From the NCBI GenBank assembly GCA_963585895.1, contig OY757911.1, forward strand, positions 60,031,530 to 60,095,529: a stretch of DNA of 64,000 nucleotides. The letters are read 5' to 3'. The stretch is from Sepioteuthis lessoniana. Taxonomy: Eukaryota > Mollusca > Cephalopoda > Myopsida > Loliginidae. How positions within the stretch are numbered: position 1 is the first letter of the stretch; every line of letters begins with the position of its first letter. Under the pieces are notes generated by a model. It searched no databases. It was given only the letters and a program-made list of their open reading frames with translations, and was not told the origin of the DNA. Shown piece after piece: positions 10,743-22,482 of the stretch. The translations under genes were made by a program, and so were the position numbers.

Positions 10743-10950
10743 AGAGTTTGGTTCCTTTGTTTAATGGCTTATCAACCTTCATGGCTTATTTAATGCCAAA
10801 ACCAACCTTGTCGAAAAACAGTAATGGTGCTATTTAACCAATAGTTCGGGGGGTGTAAGGAGTTTATAATTTTCACGGGAGTCCGAAAGTGAACGTTATG
10901 GCGCGAGTGTAGATCGACTGGCAAAGATGTCGTGGTCCAGCATGTTACAC
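10743..10950 (-). repeat. SINE A (tRNA-headed), minus strand
   Basis: On the minus strand: a head related to 'acatgctggaccacgac', the 'cactttcggactc' block, 'ttggttaaatagcacca', and the 3' tail 'ggttgataagccattaaac'. The shadow frame over it encodes nothing meaningful. Confidence 0.65.
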
Positions 10951-10983
10951 ACACACACACACACTCATTCGCACACACCTGTT

Positions 10984-11021
10984 TATATATATATAAAGAG
11001 GGATACCCCGTGGTGTAGTGG

Positions 11022-11101
<80 letters not shown>

Positions 11102-11196
11102 GAATTAACTTAAATCGCGAGTCGGAAATCTACTAAAGTTTCACCTTATCAGATCTTTATATATATATAAAGAGGGAGTCCTCATGGTCTTGTGGC

Positions 11197-11281
<85 letters not shown>

Positions 11282-11399
11282 TAACTTAAATCGCGAGTCG
11301 GAAATCTACTAAAGTTTCACCTTATCAGATCTTTATATATATATATAAAGAGGGAGTCCTCATGGTCTTGTGGCTTACACACACACACACACACACGCG

Positions 11400-11443
<44 letters not shown>

Positions 11444-11538
11444 GAATTAACTTAAATCGCGAGTCGGAAATCTACTAAAGTTTCACCTTATCAGATCTTT
11501 ATATATATATAAAGAGGGAGTCCTCATGGTCTTGTGGC

Positions 11539-11631
<93 letters not shown>

Positions 11632-11725
11632 GAATTAACTTAAATCGCGAGTCGGAAATCTACTAAAGTTTCACCTTATCAGATCTTTATATATATATAA
11701 AGAGGGAGTCCTCATGGTCTTGTGG

Positions 11726-11785
<60 letters not shown>

Positions 11786-11880
11786 GAATTAACTTAAATC
11801 GCGAGTCGGAAATCTACTAAAGTTTCACCTTATCAGATCTTTATATATATATAAAGAGGGAGTCCTCATGGTCTTGTGGC

Positions 11881-11939
<59 letters not shown>

Positions 11940-11940
11940 C
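10984..11940. repeat. Compound satellite: 100-base core alternating with (AC)n(AT)n
   Basis: Five copies of a core starting 'agaattaacttaaatcgcga' begin at 11101, 11277, 11443, 11631 and 11785. Each ends in 'catggtcttgtggct' and is followed by (AC)n and then (AT)n, so the period varies (176, 166, 188 and 154 bases). A related first AC array is preceded by a variant 'cgtggtgtagtggct' at about 11010. The cores are virtually identical, while the dinucleotide arrays differ in length. Each core contains a palindromic 'ctttatatatatataaag'. The 'catggtcttgtggct' part resembles a SINE A tRNA-like head. Confidence 0.9.
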
Positions 11941-11994
11941 TCAGAAAGTTATCGTTAGAATTACATGCACTGTTCAAATTCTTGGAAACCTTTG

Positions 11995-12096
11995 GTAGTA
12001 TCTATCTATCTATCTATCTATGAGTGCGTGTTTGTCAAGAATATATTGATATATACATTTACTTATACCTGCGTATTATTTTATCTATTAGGTAGC

Positions 12097-12130
<34 letters not shown>

Positions 12131-12190
12131 GAGTGCGTGTTTGTCAAGAATATATTGATATATATAAATATACTTATATATGCGTATTAT
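11995..12190. repeat. Tandem duplication with (TCTA)n
   Basis: Two units of about 108 bases each contain a (TCTA)n run followed by 'tgagtgcgtgtttgtcaaga' and 'tatattgatatat'. The TCTA run has different lengths in the two units. Confidence 0.8.
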
Positions 12191-12300
12191 CTTCGTAAAC
12201 TCATATTTACGCTCAAGTACGCATATGCATATCTAGATATAAAAATTCTTGTAAACATGGTTTACCAGAGTCACACAATCACATATATAAACTGAGAAAT

Positions 12301-12333
12301 TTATACATACATACATACATACATACATACATA
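12301..12333. repeat. (ATAC)n microsatellite
   Basis: About eight ATAC units within AT-rich DNA. Confidence 0.85.
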
Positions 12334-12339
12334 GATACA

Positions 12340-13394
12340 TTCAAATAAAGGTTGTTATAATTACCATACCTACACATACACAGTTACACACTCACACTTA
12401 CATACACTTTAGAATATATATGCATGCACACATACATGCTGAGTTACGTCAGAACTATATAATTCTGCGGGATATGATAAAAACATGCCTTGAATATATT
12501 TAATAAAATATTAACATTATTTTCTGTCCTTATATTATTTTACGTCATATTTGCGTCATCAAATACCAATAAAATGGATTATTTAGATAATGAGAATTCT
12601 CTGAGGCTATTCCCTTTGCCTCAAGTACTGACAATTCCTCATTAATCTACAGGGGGAAAAATCTAGAGTATATTTATATCAACAGCTGAGAAAGGCTTAT
12701 TTGTCTGTTCTCTTTAGACAACCAAATGGTTCGATGAAGAGTTTCCAAATTTGATTTTTATACTTATTTGACCCGGAGGAAGGTTTTTAACATAAAAAGT
12801 TGCTCCTCATTGGGGATCTTATTGAAAGGGGTTATCACCATTGGTATATCCATATTGTAGTAACATTGAACACAACTGAAGGAGAGAAAAGATAAGCTTG
12901 TTTAAACATACGAGCGTATTTCGTATTTTATACACATAATATTCATACAAGTTGTATTAAATGAAATAATACACAAATTATACACATATTGTTCCATGAA
13001 CAAGCAGTATGTAGAAGGGGTGCAAAAATAAAAAAAAGACTTAATTGACAAGTGTAGTTAATATAGACGTATGGCTTTACCCTTGCCTAAAGAGTCAGAT
13101 ACAACATCTTTTCTATTCATAGAACTGAGACAAAACGAGGTCGAGAATGAGTTTTGTGATTGTCATGAGACAACACCCTTGGGGCCCCTACTGAACATGC
13201 AAATTATCCATGGGAGAAAATAATTTGTCGTATCCTTACAGGGTATATGACAAGAAACAAAAGTTAGAGGGAAGAAGTGTTACTGCAGGATGTTAACTAA
13301 AACCCTTTTGCTTTATTTCAATTTCAAAAGAAAAAAAAAGCTTGTTTTTCGACAGCAATTATTCCTATTCAATTAAATAATACTAATTATGTTT
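12340..13394. other. No recognised feature
   Basis: About 1 kb of AT-rich sequence without recognisable repeats or coding potential. Confidence 0.5.
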
Positions 13395-13395
13395 G

Positions 13396-13838
13396 CCCAG
13401 TCGGCTTGGGCTGTAGAATACACCGACTGCTTCTCTGCAGAGGAGTAAGACCCCACCCCCTACAAGTGTCCTGTATATGACACTAAAAAATCTGATGGTG
13501 AGGTTCCAGCATTGCTGAAGCTTTGGGGAATGCGGAGTACTCCTTTATTGCCATCGCTCCCAGGTCCACTGTGGTCCCGCTTGGTAGCACCTGATAAAGG
13601 TCCTATCTGTGGGTTAAATAGAACTAAACAGTGGTTGGACGTTACTGTTTTTTCTTTGCATTTAAACTGCGTATTTATGCTAAACTGATTTGTTTAAAAT
13701 AGAACTGTTTTGACATTAAAACTGCGTACTTATGCTAAACTGGATTGCTCGAGGTAGAACTGTTTTGACATCTAAACTGTGTACTTATGCTCAACTGAAT
13801 TATCTGAAATAAAACAGTTCTGACATTAACTCTGTGTA
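13396..13838 (+). repeat. Family B repeat, first half of a tandem dimer
   Basis: The complete head starts with 'gcccagtcggcttgggctgt' and its hairpin partner 'ccgact'. The central block runs to 'tgtgggttaaatag' at about 13620. Three clean tandem units of exactly 55 bases follow (13659-13713, 13714-13768 and 13769-13823), then a 15-base start of a fourth. There is no 3' tail: the next base begins a second head at 13839. The nature of the promoter, if any, is unknown. Confidence 0.85.
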
Positions 13839-14435
13839 TTGCCCAGTCGGCTGGGACTGAAGAATACATTGACTGCACCTCTGCAGAGGGGTAAGACCCC
13901 GCCCGCCTCAATGAGTGACCTGAATATGACACTAAATTATCTGATGATGATGTTCCAGTAATCCTGGAGCTTTGGGGAATTCGGAGTACCCCTTTATTAC
14001 CATCGCTCTAGGTCCACTCTGGCCCGGCGTGGTAGCACCTGACAAGGGCCCTATCTATGGGTCTAATAGAACTAACGGCATAATTATGCTAAACTCAACT
14101 GTTTGACTAAACTGAATAGCTTGAAATAGAAATGTTTTTGACAATTAAACCGTACATACATTTAAGCTGTGTGCTTATGCTAAACTAAATTGTTTGAAAT
14201 TGAACTGTTTTTGACACTAAAACTGTACTTACACTAAACTGAATTGTTTTATATAACTGTTTGAATAAACTGAATAGTTTGAAATAGAAATGTTTTTGAC
14301 AATTAAACTGTGTACTCATGCACAACTGAATTGTTTTAAATAGAACTGATTATTTACGTAAAACTGGATTTGGCATTAAATAACCTACAAAGGTTGATAT
14401 GCCATAAAACCCAACCAACCAACCAACCAACCAAC
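13839..14435 (+). repeat. Family B repeat, second half of the dimer, full length
   Basis: Head 13839-14072 with the same CAGTCGG hairpin start, then several units of about 50-57 bases ('ctaaactgaattgttt', 'agaactgtttttgac'), then the tail 'ggatttggcattaaataacc' at about 14365. The end is 'gttgatatgccataaaac' followed by a (CCAA)n run. It is one of the best copies for building a consensus. Confidence 0.85.
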
Positions 14436-14454
14436 TTCATTGATAGCTTCATTA

Positions 14455-14900
14455 CATAGCTTCATCATCATGATCATGATCATAATTAAAACTTCCTGAC
14501 AGCTCGGATTTCTTGAATTCTCACCCACAATCTGCCTCTATTCAACACCGCACTTTGTCGGTCCTCCGGACAGCATCCAGTGTCCACACAGAGCTTTTTA
14601 AATGTAATTTTCTATGGTTAACCAAGCACTGGTGTGTCCATGTGTAGGATTCCATAGGAGAGCATCACTTATGAGTTTTTTCTTACGTCTCCAGCAATGA
14701 TCAGGTTGTCTTGCTTGTCTTAAATGGATAGTTTGTACGATGGGAAATTAGTGGCCGTACAACTACTGTTTTACAAGGTACTAATTTGTTCAAAACAGCA
14801 CCTTGCAAATTTTTGTTGTTCTCATCTAGCTTTTTTCCTAAGCGTTTCATTAGTATCCTATTAGTACAACTTTACAGTAGTACTGACACGACTATTCCCG
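14455..14900 (-). mobile_element. RTE-type LINE, 3' end, minus strand
   Basis: The left edge has a short, imperfect (CAT)n run, the complement of the family's (ATG)n tail. On the minus strand the sequence follows the 3' coding end of the RTE family seen intact at 17.1-17.98 kb, including the counterparts of the 'GHCWR' and 'RPARTY' regions. It is old, with many stops. Confidence 0.65.
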
Positions 14901-14984
14901 TTTAAGATTAATGATCCGAACGGATAGTTAAAAAAATGTTTACATCGATAAATCTCTTAAAGGTTTTTTTTTTATATTTTTCTG

Positions 14985-15150
14985 TAGAGATGCTACTTTT
15001 CATTGCCATCACTCCCTGGTCCATTCTGGCCCAGAGTGGTAGTACCTGTTAGTGTCCCATCCATGGCTCAAAATCAAATAGAAATATTTAATACTTCACG
15101 ATACTTGAAACCATTTAACTTTGTGCAAACAAGTCAGCTTTGGTTTGATT
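14985..15150 (+). repeat. Family B related fragment
   Basis: Contains 'cattgccatcactccctggt', then 'gtggtagtacctgttag' and 'aaccatttaactttgtgcaa'. Head and tail are missing. It belongs with the subtype seen at 4.8 and 60.7 kb. Confidence 0.55.
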
Positions 15151-15154
15151 AAAA

Positions 15155-15400
15155 ATAATGTTTACTCGTGGTGTAATGATTAATTTGCTGGGCTGTGGGA
15201 TCGTAGAAACCGAGTTCGAACTCCAGTCGCGCTCTAACTCTCACTTTCTGAAAAATACCCTTGGGAAAGGTATGAGTCCCCTTATCCTCCCGGCTATGGG
15301 GTAAATAGTACCACTACTGTTCTTTTAGAATGATAGCTTTGCCATTAAATAGCCTACAAAGGTTGATATGCCATTAAACAAGAAATTAAACCAACACAAA
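15155..15400 (+). repeat. SINE A (tRNA-headed), plus strand, well preserved
   Basis: Head 'cgtggtgtaatgattaattt' (A-box region), B box 'gagttcgaactcc' at about 15212, then 'cacttt', the block 'acccttgggaaaggtatgag', 'ctatggggtaaatagtac', and the tail 'attaaatagcctacaaagg' with 'ttgatatgccattaaac'. The middle block is shared with SINE C, as in the conserved central domain described for cephalopod Ceph-SINEs. Confidence 0.85.
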
Positions 15401-15409
15401 GCACACACA

Positions 15410-15411
<2 letters not shown>

Positions 15412-15469
<58 letters not shown>

Positions 15470-15475
15470 CGTGTG
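15412..15475. repeat. (TA)n(TG)n compound microsatellite
   Basis: TA dinucleotides grade into TG dinucleotides, directly after a SINE and directly before another SINE-type 3' tail. Confidence 0.85.
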
Positions 15476-15479
15476 TATG

Positions 15480-15545
15480 GACAGGATTTGGCATTAAATA
15501 ACGCACAAGTATTGATATGCCTTAAAACGCAACCAATCGATCACT
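15480..15545 (+). repeat. SINE-type 3' tail fragment
   Basis: Only the shared tail is present: 'ggatttggcattaaataacg', then 'ttgatatgcc'. It follows the microsatellite at once, as if a repeat body had been replaced by it. Confidence 0.6.
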
Positions 15546-16088
15546 CAACTAATTTGAAGATGTCATCAGGGTGACTATTTTTCATAAAAATTCTATAACT
15601 TTTTAGGAATATTAATAAACGTAAGTTTCACGTAAGTTGACTGATGGAAATCCCACTTGCAAAAAAGTTCTAAGGAATCGTTTCACTCCTTGTATAACTA
15701 GACGCAATTCAAATTTTGATCGTTTACCTGGCAATCTTACAAGTTTTTAAACAAAGACAGTGTAGCGTTTATTTGACGGAAAATGGTAAATTTTAGAGAT
15801 GGTAGTAATTTACTAAGGTTCACTTATTTTTAGGCAAAGCCAGCAGTGCAGGATACCTGGTGAGAATCAAAATCACTAATAAAGATCTTAACGCTTTCCT
15901 CGTGAATCATTATTGTAAAGTCGTAGCTACCTCCCACAATCAATGTCTCCGATAACAAAAACTTAATCCTAGGAACTCTTTTGCCGTAGGTGCGAGAGAC
16001 AGTCAAAAACGAGACTTGAGGATTTTTGAAAAGTCGTCCTGTTAGTTACCGCGAGAGCAACAAGAAGCGACAAAAATTTCGGGAACAA
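15546..16088. other. No recognised feature
   Basis: Mixed-composition DNA. A short run near 15856 ('ggtgagaatcaaa') also occurs near 49796, which hints at a shared unknown repeat, but nothing more can be supported. Confidence 0.35.
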
Positions 16089-16769
16089 TGTTATATTGTC
16101 ATCTACAGCATCGTAACGACACAATAATAAAGACGAAGAGGACTTCTTTAACAAAATATTTACCTCTCACTTTATTGCAAGGATTCGAAAAGGGTTACTC
16201 AAGGTTTGCGTGTGAGAGGGAGTTGGAGACCGAACAGAAACTTCAATATTTTTACCTCCACTCTTATGGCCGTCAACGTTGTGTCTTTCTCGTTCCCCTG
16301 ATGCTCAACCGGAGGCCATGGGGTCCACTCTGCTGGGTGATGGCTTTCTTTACTGCATCTTATCAGCATCTTCTCTAGACCCCAACTCATCAGGGTTTCC
16401 TGAGGGCCCCTTCGGCCGGGTGTGTCTTTCCTTACCACATCTCGTCTAATACTCTGTCTCCAGCTCTAACTGCAACTGCTTTGACTGCGTTATATAATAG
16501 TTCAACGCCCACTCGATCGCCCACTTGATCTTTGAAATCGCATATTTAATCGTCATCAAACGGAAATAACTGTCATGCAGTTCAGAGGTCACTCTCTTCC
16601 GGTGCGTCAGTCTATGAGAGTATCATGGGATTTTTTAGCTTGTCCCATTTTGTTAGCCAATTTCCACCCACGCAATTTCCTCTCATAACTGCCATTAGAA
16701 TGTGTCACTTCCTTCCGGTGCATCACCTTGAAAGGCATTTTGGGCTGGGTCGAAGGTCAAAATATTACA
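16089..16769 (-). mobile_element. Solo LTR fossil, family E, minus strand
   Basis: About 681 bases, similar over its full length to 26579-27273. On the minus strand it begins TGTAATATTTTGACC and ends ATAACA, the TG...CA form of LTRs. It has an AATAAA signal in the sense of that strand near 16165-16185. No internal LTR-element region flanks it, so it is a solitary LTR. The family is probably Ty3/Gypsy-like, inferred from length and the flanks of the sister copy. No clear target duplication remains here, which suggests it is not young. Confidence 0.65.
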
Positions 16770-17102
16770 ATTAGTGAAACCGTTTCAACTACAATTGGAA
16801 GTGGGCTACGATTTGTCAAAGAGTAGATCATTCCTTGATCTACTTGAAAATACATCTTTCTGTTATTGAGACTGGTCAAGAGGGAAGTTGCAAAATTAAA
16901 AATGTGAGTAGGGTTTTTCTGTGACCATATGTCTGACTTTTCCTTTTCCCTCTTATGTAGTAGTCATCTTTTCATCTGGTCCCTGTCTCTTTGTCGCTGC
17001 CAAATTTCTTCGAGAAACCCGCTGCAATGCATTATACAACGCAAGGTGCCTAAGTTATGAAGATAGTTGAAAGAAAAGCTTCTTTCAACAGGAAAAAAAG
17101 AT
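16770..17102. other. No recognised feature
   Basis: Unassigned flank between the solo LTR and the RTE LINE. The open frame that runs on into the LINE begins here at 17057 only by chance. Confidence 0.4.
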
Positions 17103-17946
17103 ACGTACTTAGAACATCGATTGACAAAATCAAAGAGAATGGCTTCGAACTGACGAAGAAAAGAAGCAGAAGATACCCCGCAACAACAATTACCGACGCC
17201 GACTACGCCGATGACATAGCGATACTGGCAAATACACCTGACCAAGCCGAAACACTTCTGCATAGTTTGGAACGAGCAGCAGCAAGCATAGGCCTCCATG
17301 TTAATGCACACAAAACGGAATATATGTGCTATAACCAAACGGGGGACATCTCCACTCAAGAAGGAACCCCTCTTAAACTAGTAGACAAATTCACGTACCT
17401 AGGAAGCAGCGTCGAATCAACCGAAAAGGACATCGAAACGAGGTTAACGAAAGCATGGACAGCTATCAATAGGCTATCGACTATATGGAAATCAGACCTA
17501 ACCGATAAAATGAAACGCAGTTTCTTCCAGGCAGTGGTCACATCGATACTGCTATATGGATGCACTACATGGACGCTAACAAAACGGCTGGAGAAGAAAC
17601 TAGATGGCAATTACACAAGAATGCTGCGTGCAATCCTGAACAAGTCCTGGCAGCAACACCCCACAAGACACCAACTGTACGGCCACCTGCCCCCTATCAC
17701 GAAAACTATTCAAGTTAGGCGAACCAGACATGCAGGACATTGCTGGAGAAGCAGAGATGAACTCATAAGAGATGTACTCTTATGGATCCCCACACACGGC
17801 CGCGCAAAATCAGGACGACCAGCACGAACGTACATTCAGCAGCTATGTGAGGATACAGGATGTTGTCCTGAAGACCTACCTAGGGCGATGAACGATAGGG
17901 AGGAGTGGCGAGAGAGGGTCTGGGATATCCGTGCTGCCAGCACGAT

Positions 17947-17977
<31 letters not shown>
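17103..17977 (+). mobile_element. RTE-type LINE, 5'-truncated, open C-terminal RT frame
   Basis: An uninterrupted frame to the TGA at 17948 covers the last third of a LINE polyprotein. The RT catalytic box YADD lies at 17204-17215 in 'DADYADDIAILANTP'. Next are 'GLHVNAHKTEYMCYNQ', 'VDKFTYLGSSV', the thumb ('ILLYGCTTWTLTKRLEKKLD') and the C-terminal 'TRHAGHCWR', 'GRPARTYIQQLCEDTGC' and 'MNDREEWRERVWDIRA'. A (ATG)n tail follows immediately to about 17977. A short trinucleotide tail plus an APE-type endonuclease (seen in the copy at 34.2-36.2 kb) is typical of RTE-clade LINEs. It lacks the endonuclease and the first RT blocks, so it is dead on arrival but recent-looking. Its last 170 bases match the fragment at 42.25 kb at about 98%. 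Confidence 0.9.
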
Positions 17978-17978
<1 letters not shown>

Positions 17979-17989
17979 TTATATATTTC

Positions 17990-18370
17990 TCTCTCACTTC
18001 GCTTAGCCTAACAGTTATTGCTAGATTACTAAAGCTAGGCAGAGATAAAGTCTATTTGGTGATTTAAGTAGAGTTGTACTTTATAACGACTAACATTTGG
18101 ATAATTTTGTTAATCGTTGCAGTTTAAAACATAAAACCTAACATATTTATAGAATGAGCACATTTCTCATATGATTTCCTGTGTCTTCCCCAGTAATAAT
18201 TTACCTTTAAGAATGACACCGAATATCAAATTAACTTCTAACCGGGTATGTTGTTTATATTGAAGAAAAAAGAATGGATTTTCACTCATAAGAAAATGTA
18301 ATAATTTGGAGGATTAACAGCGAAAAATTAAAAGCTGAAATATATCTTTCTAGCAGAGATAATGTGCTTC
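17990..18370. other. No recognised feature
   Basis: AT-rich spacer with no identifiable repeat or coding frame. Confidence 0.45.
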
Positions 18371-18374
18371 AAAC

Positions 18375-18396
18375 ACACACACACACACACACACAT
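18375..18396. repeat. (CA)n microsatellite
   Basis: Short pure CA array. Confidence 0.8.
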
Positions 18397-18457
18397 ACAC
18401 GAATACGAACACGAATAAATGTACCTGATAAGATGTCCGGTAGAATCGAAGAAATAT

Positions 18458-18660
18458 AGTTTGTTTTTGGTTTCTTTGTTTCATAGCATGTCAACCTTCG
18501 AAGGCTATTTAATTACAAAGCCATCCTTGTAGAAGAGCAGTGGAAGCGTAAGAGTGTTTATAGTTTCTCATAGTTATTACTCCGAAAGAGAAGAAAATAG
18601 GACGACTAGAGTTAGAATTCGTTTACCACGATATCATAATTCAACACGTTAGCACAAAAC
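18458..18660 (-). repeat. SINE A, minus strand, diverged
   Basis: The minus strand shows the tail ('taaatagccttcgaaggttg') and a degenerate tRNA-like head ending near 18660 ('gctaacgtgttgaattat'). The middle block is poor. Confidence 0.55.
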
Positions 18661-18873
18661 TTATCTCTGACTTCCACCTGGTGAAAATATGACTAAAAAA
18701 CCAAAGACCTAACATTGACATACAATCTAAGAAAAGAACAACAATACTTTAACCTTAAAAAGGAAAGAAAAGAAGAACACTGTTTTATATCTTTTACGTT
18801 TTTATATTAAAATATTATAATGTTTGATCTTGTGGAATAAAACAACTGACTCAACTAAAGAACAAAAACAAAA

Positions 18874-18881
<8 letters not shown>

Positions 18882-18912
<31 letters not shown>
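18882..18912. repeat. (GA)n microsatellite
   Basis: Pure GA array. Confidence 0.85.
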
Positions 18913-18914
<2 letters not shown>

Positions 18915-19138
18915 AAATGTTTTATAACTTAATCGCTCTACATTAGAAAAAAAATATTTTATTTCATAATGTTGACCTCTGACCTTTTTATCTAATCTAA
19001 GCCCAAAAAGTAAGTTTCGCTATTGTACTGGGCGCTATGTGACGTCATAATTTGTTGTGGATATTATTTGAATTCAAGAAGAGTCACCAATTCTTAAATC
19101 GCAAGAACTTTTCTATTGGAAACTTTCATCAGCTCAAC

Positions 19139-19139
<1 letters not shown>

Positions 19140-19172
<33 letters not shown>
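19140..19172. repeat. (TA)n microsatellite before an RTE LINE
   Basis: TA dinucleotides end exactly where the LINE fragment begins. Confidence 0.85.
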
Positions 19173-19174
<2 letters not shown>

Positions 19175-19540
19175 CACAAGAATGTTGAGAGCAGTATTAA
19201 ACAAGTCCTGGCGACAACACCCCACGAGACTCCGACTATACGGACACTTGCCCCCCCCATCACGAAAACTATACAAGTTCGACGAACCAGACACGCAGGA
19301 CACTGCTGGAGAAGCAAGGACGAGCTCATAAGCGATGTACTCCTGTGGACCCCCACATATGGATGTGCAAGAGTGGGACGACCAGCACGAACTTACATAC
19401 AGCAACTATGTGAGGACACAGGATGTAACCCTGAAGACCTGCCGGAGGCGATGAATGATAGGGAGAAATGGCGAGAGAGGGTCAGGGATATCCGCGCTGG
19501 CGGCGCGACATGATGATGATGATGATATATATATATATAA
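19173..19540 (+). mobile_element. RTE-type LINE, short 3' fragment
   Basis: Starts with 'YTRMLRAVLNKSWRQHPTRL' and continues to 'MNDREKWRERVRDIRAGGAT' and a stop at 19511, then (ATG)n grading into (TA)n. One frameshift near 19255 (a run of C) separates the two halves. The open frame at 19052 begins in unrelated flank. Only the last 110 codons of the LINE are present. Confidence 0.85.
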
Positions 19541-21305
<1,765 letters not shown>

Positions 21306-21379
21306 CTCTGGTGATGGCATAACCACTAACCGCCTTTGACTCTAGTCAAACTTAAATCTGCATATGGTTTATCACCTCT

Positions 21380-22226
21380 ATTGGTTACTATTTATGAAGA
21401 TACCAAACAATTAGGAGCGTTCACTTAAGAAGAACTCGACTCAGTACTTAGAAAAATTAAATATAGAAAAGCAGCAGGGCTCGGCGAAATTCCCCAAGAA
21501 GTATGGAAGACCAGACAATTCGACGACATATTGCTCTGACACTGAAATGCCGTAAATAATCAAAATCCGATAGACAGATGGATGAAGGCATGCATCCTCC
21601 CTTTCCCTAAAAAGGGCGACTTCAGATTAGCCATGAACTACAGAGGTATAACACATCCATAGCGGCCAAAATATACAATGCCCTACTACGAAACCGCATA
21701 AAACCCAAGATTGACAACATACTTAGGAAGAACCAAAATGGCCTCCGGATCCACGACATCACAAATTTTAACTATCCGTAGAATTTTTGAAGGTGTACGA
21801 ACAAAAAACCTACAGGCAACCATATTATTTGACGACTTTACCAAGGCCTCTGACTCCATTCGCAGAAGAAGGATGGAGCAAATTCTGTTCGCTTACGGCC
21901 TACCAAAAGAAACCGTCGCAGCCGTAATGATTCTCTATAGAAATAACAAGGTAAAAGTATGTTCTCCGGATGGAGACACAGACTACTTAGACATTGTAGC
22001 TGGTGTACTGCAAGAGGACACAATAGCCCCATACCTCTTCATCATCAATTTAGACTACGAGCTTAAAACATCTACTGATAAAAAAAAAAAAAAACGGTTT
22101 CAAGCTAACAAAGGAAAGAAGCATAAGATACCCCGCAAAAACAATTTCCGAAGCCGACTATGCCGATGAGAGCGCTTCTGGCAAATATACCCGCCCAAGC
22201 AGAAACTCAGCTACATAGTTAAAAAT
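21380..22226 (+). mobile_element. RTE-type LINE, middle part (RT palm), decayed
   Basis: The translation begins with the pre-RT segment ('KIKYRKAAGLGEIPQEVW') and 'WMKACILPFPKKGDFRLAMN'. The palm follows: 'SQILTIRRIFEGVR', then 'FDDFTKASDSI' (normally VDFSKAFDSI), then 'GLPKETVAAVMILYRNNKV' and 'IVAGVLQEDTIAPYLFI', where LQGD has become LQED. After an A-run at 22081 it reaches a broken YADD region and stops near 22226. It lacks both the endonuclease and the 3' tail. Frameshifts near 21720 and 22090 and several stops make it dead. Confidence 0.8.
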
Positions 22227-22229
22227 ATT

Positions 22230-22382
22230 TTTCCTCATTTGGCCAAGACATTGTGATCAAGGATTAATAGTTGTTATTGTATACTATTTTCAGATCTGAA
22301 ACAAAAAAGAACAGCATTATTATTAGTAGTAGAGTTATGAGCATTTACATGAGTCCCATTAATATTGAGACACCCTATATGT
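22230..22382. mobile_element. Mariner-like element, end fragment (family M)
   Basis: Similar to 30365-30497 and 42940-43080: 'tggccaagacattgtgatca', then 'aagaacagcattattatta', then 'attgagacacccta' as the terminal part. It lies directly after the truncated LINE. Confidence 0.55.
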
Positions 22383-22448
22383 CTTCGTTCGGATAGTGTA
22401 GACACAGAGTCAACTCCACTAAAATGAAAGTCACTAATCACCCTAACT

Positions 22449-22482
<34 letters not shown>

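Noticed and set aside
10790-11136. Cys/Val and His/Thr repeat proteins on both strands
   Set aside because: By-products of (CA)n and (TA)n arrays within the compound satellite and SINE A.
11101-11940. CRISPR-like array (repeat, variable spacer)
   Set aside because: The variable parts are only dinucleotide runs, the host is an animal and there is no cas gene; it is a satellite.
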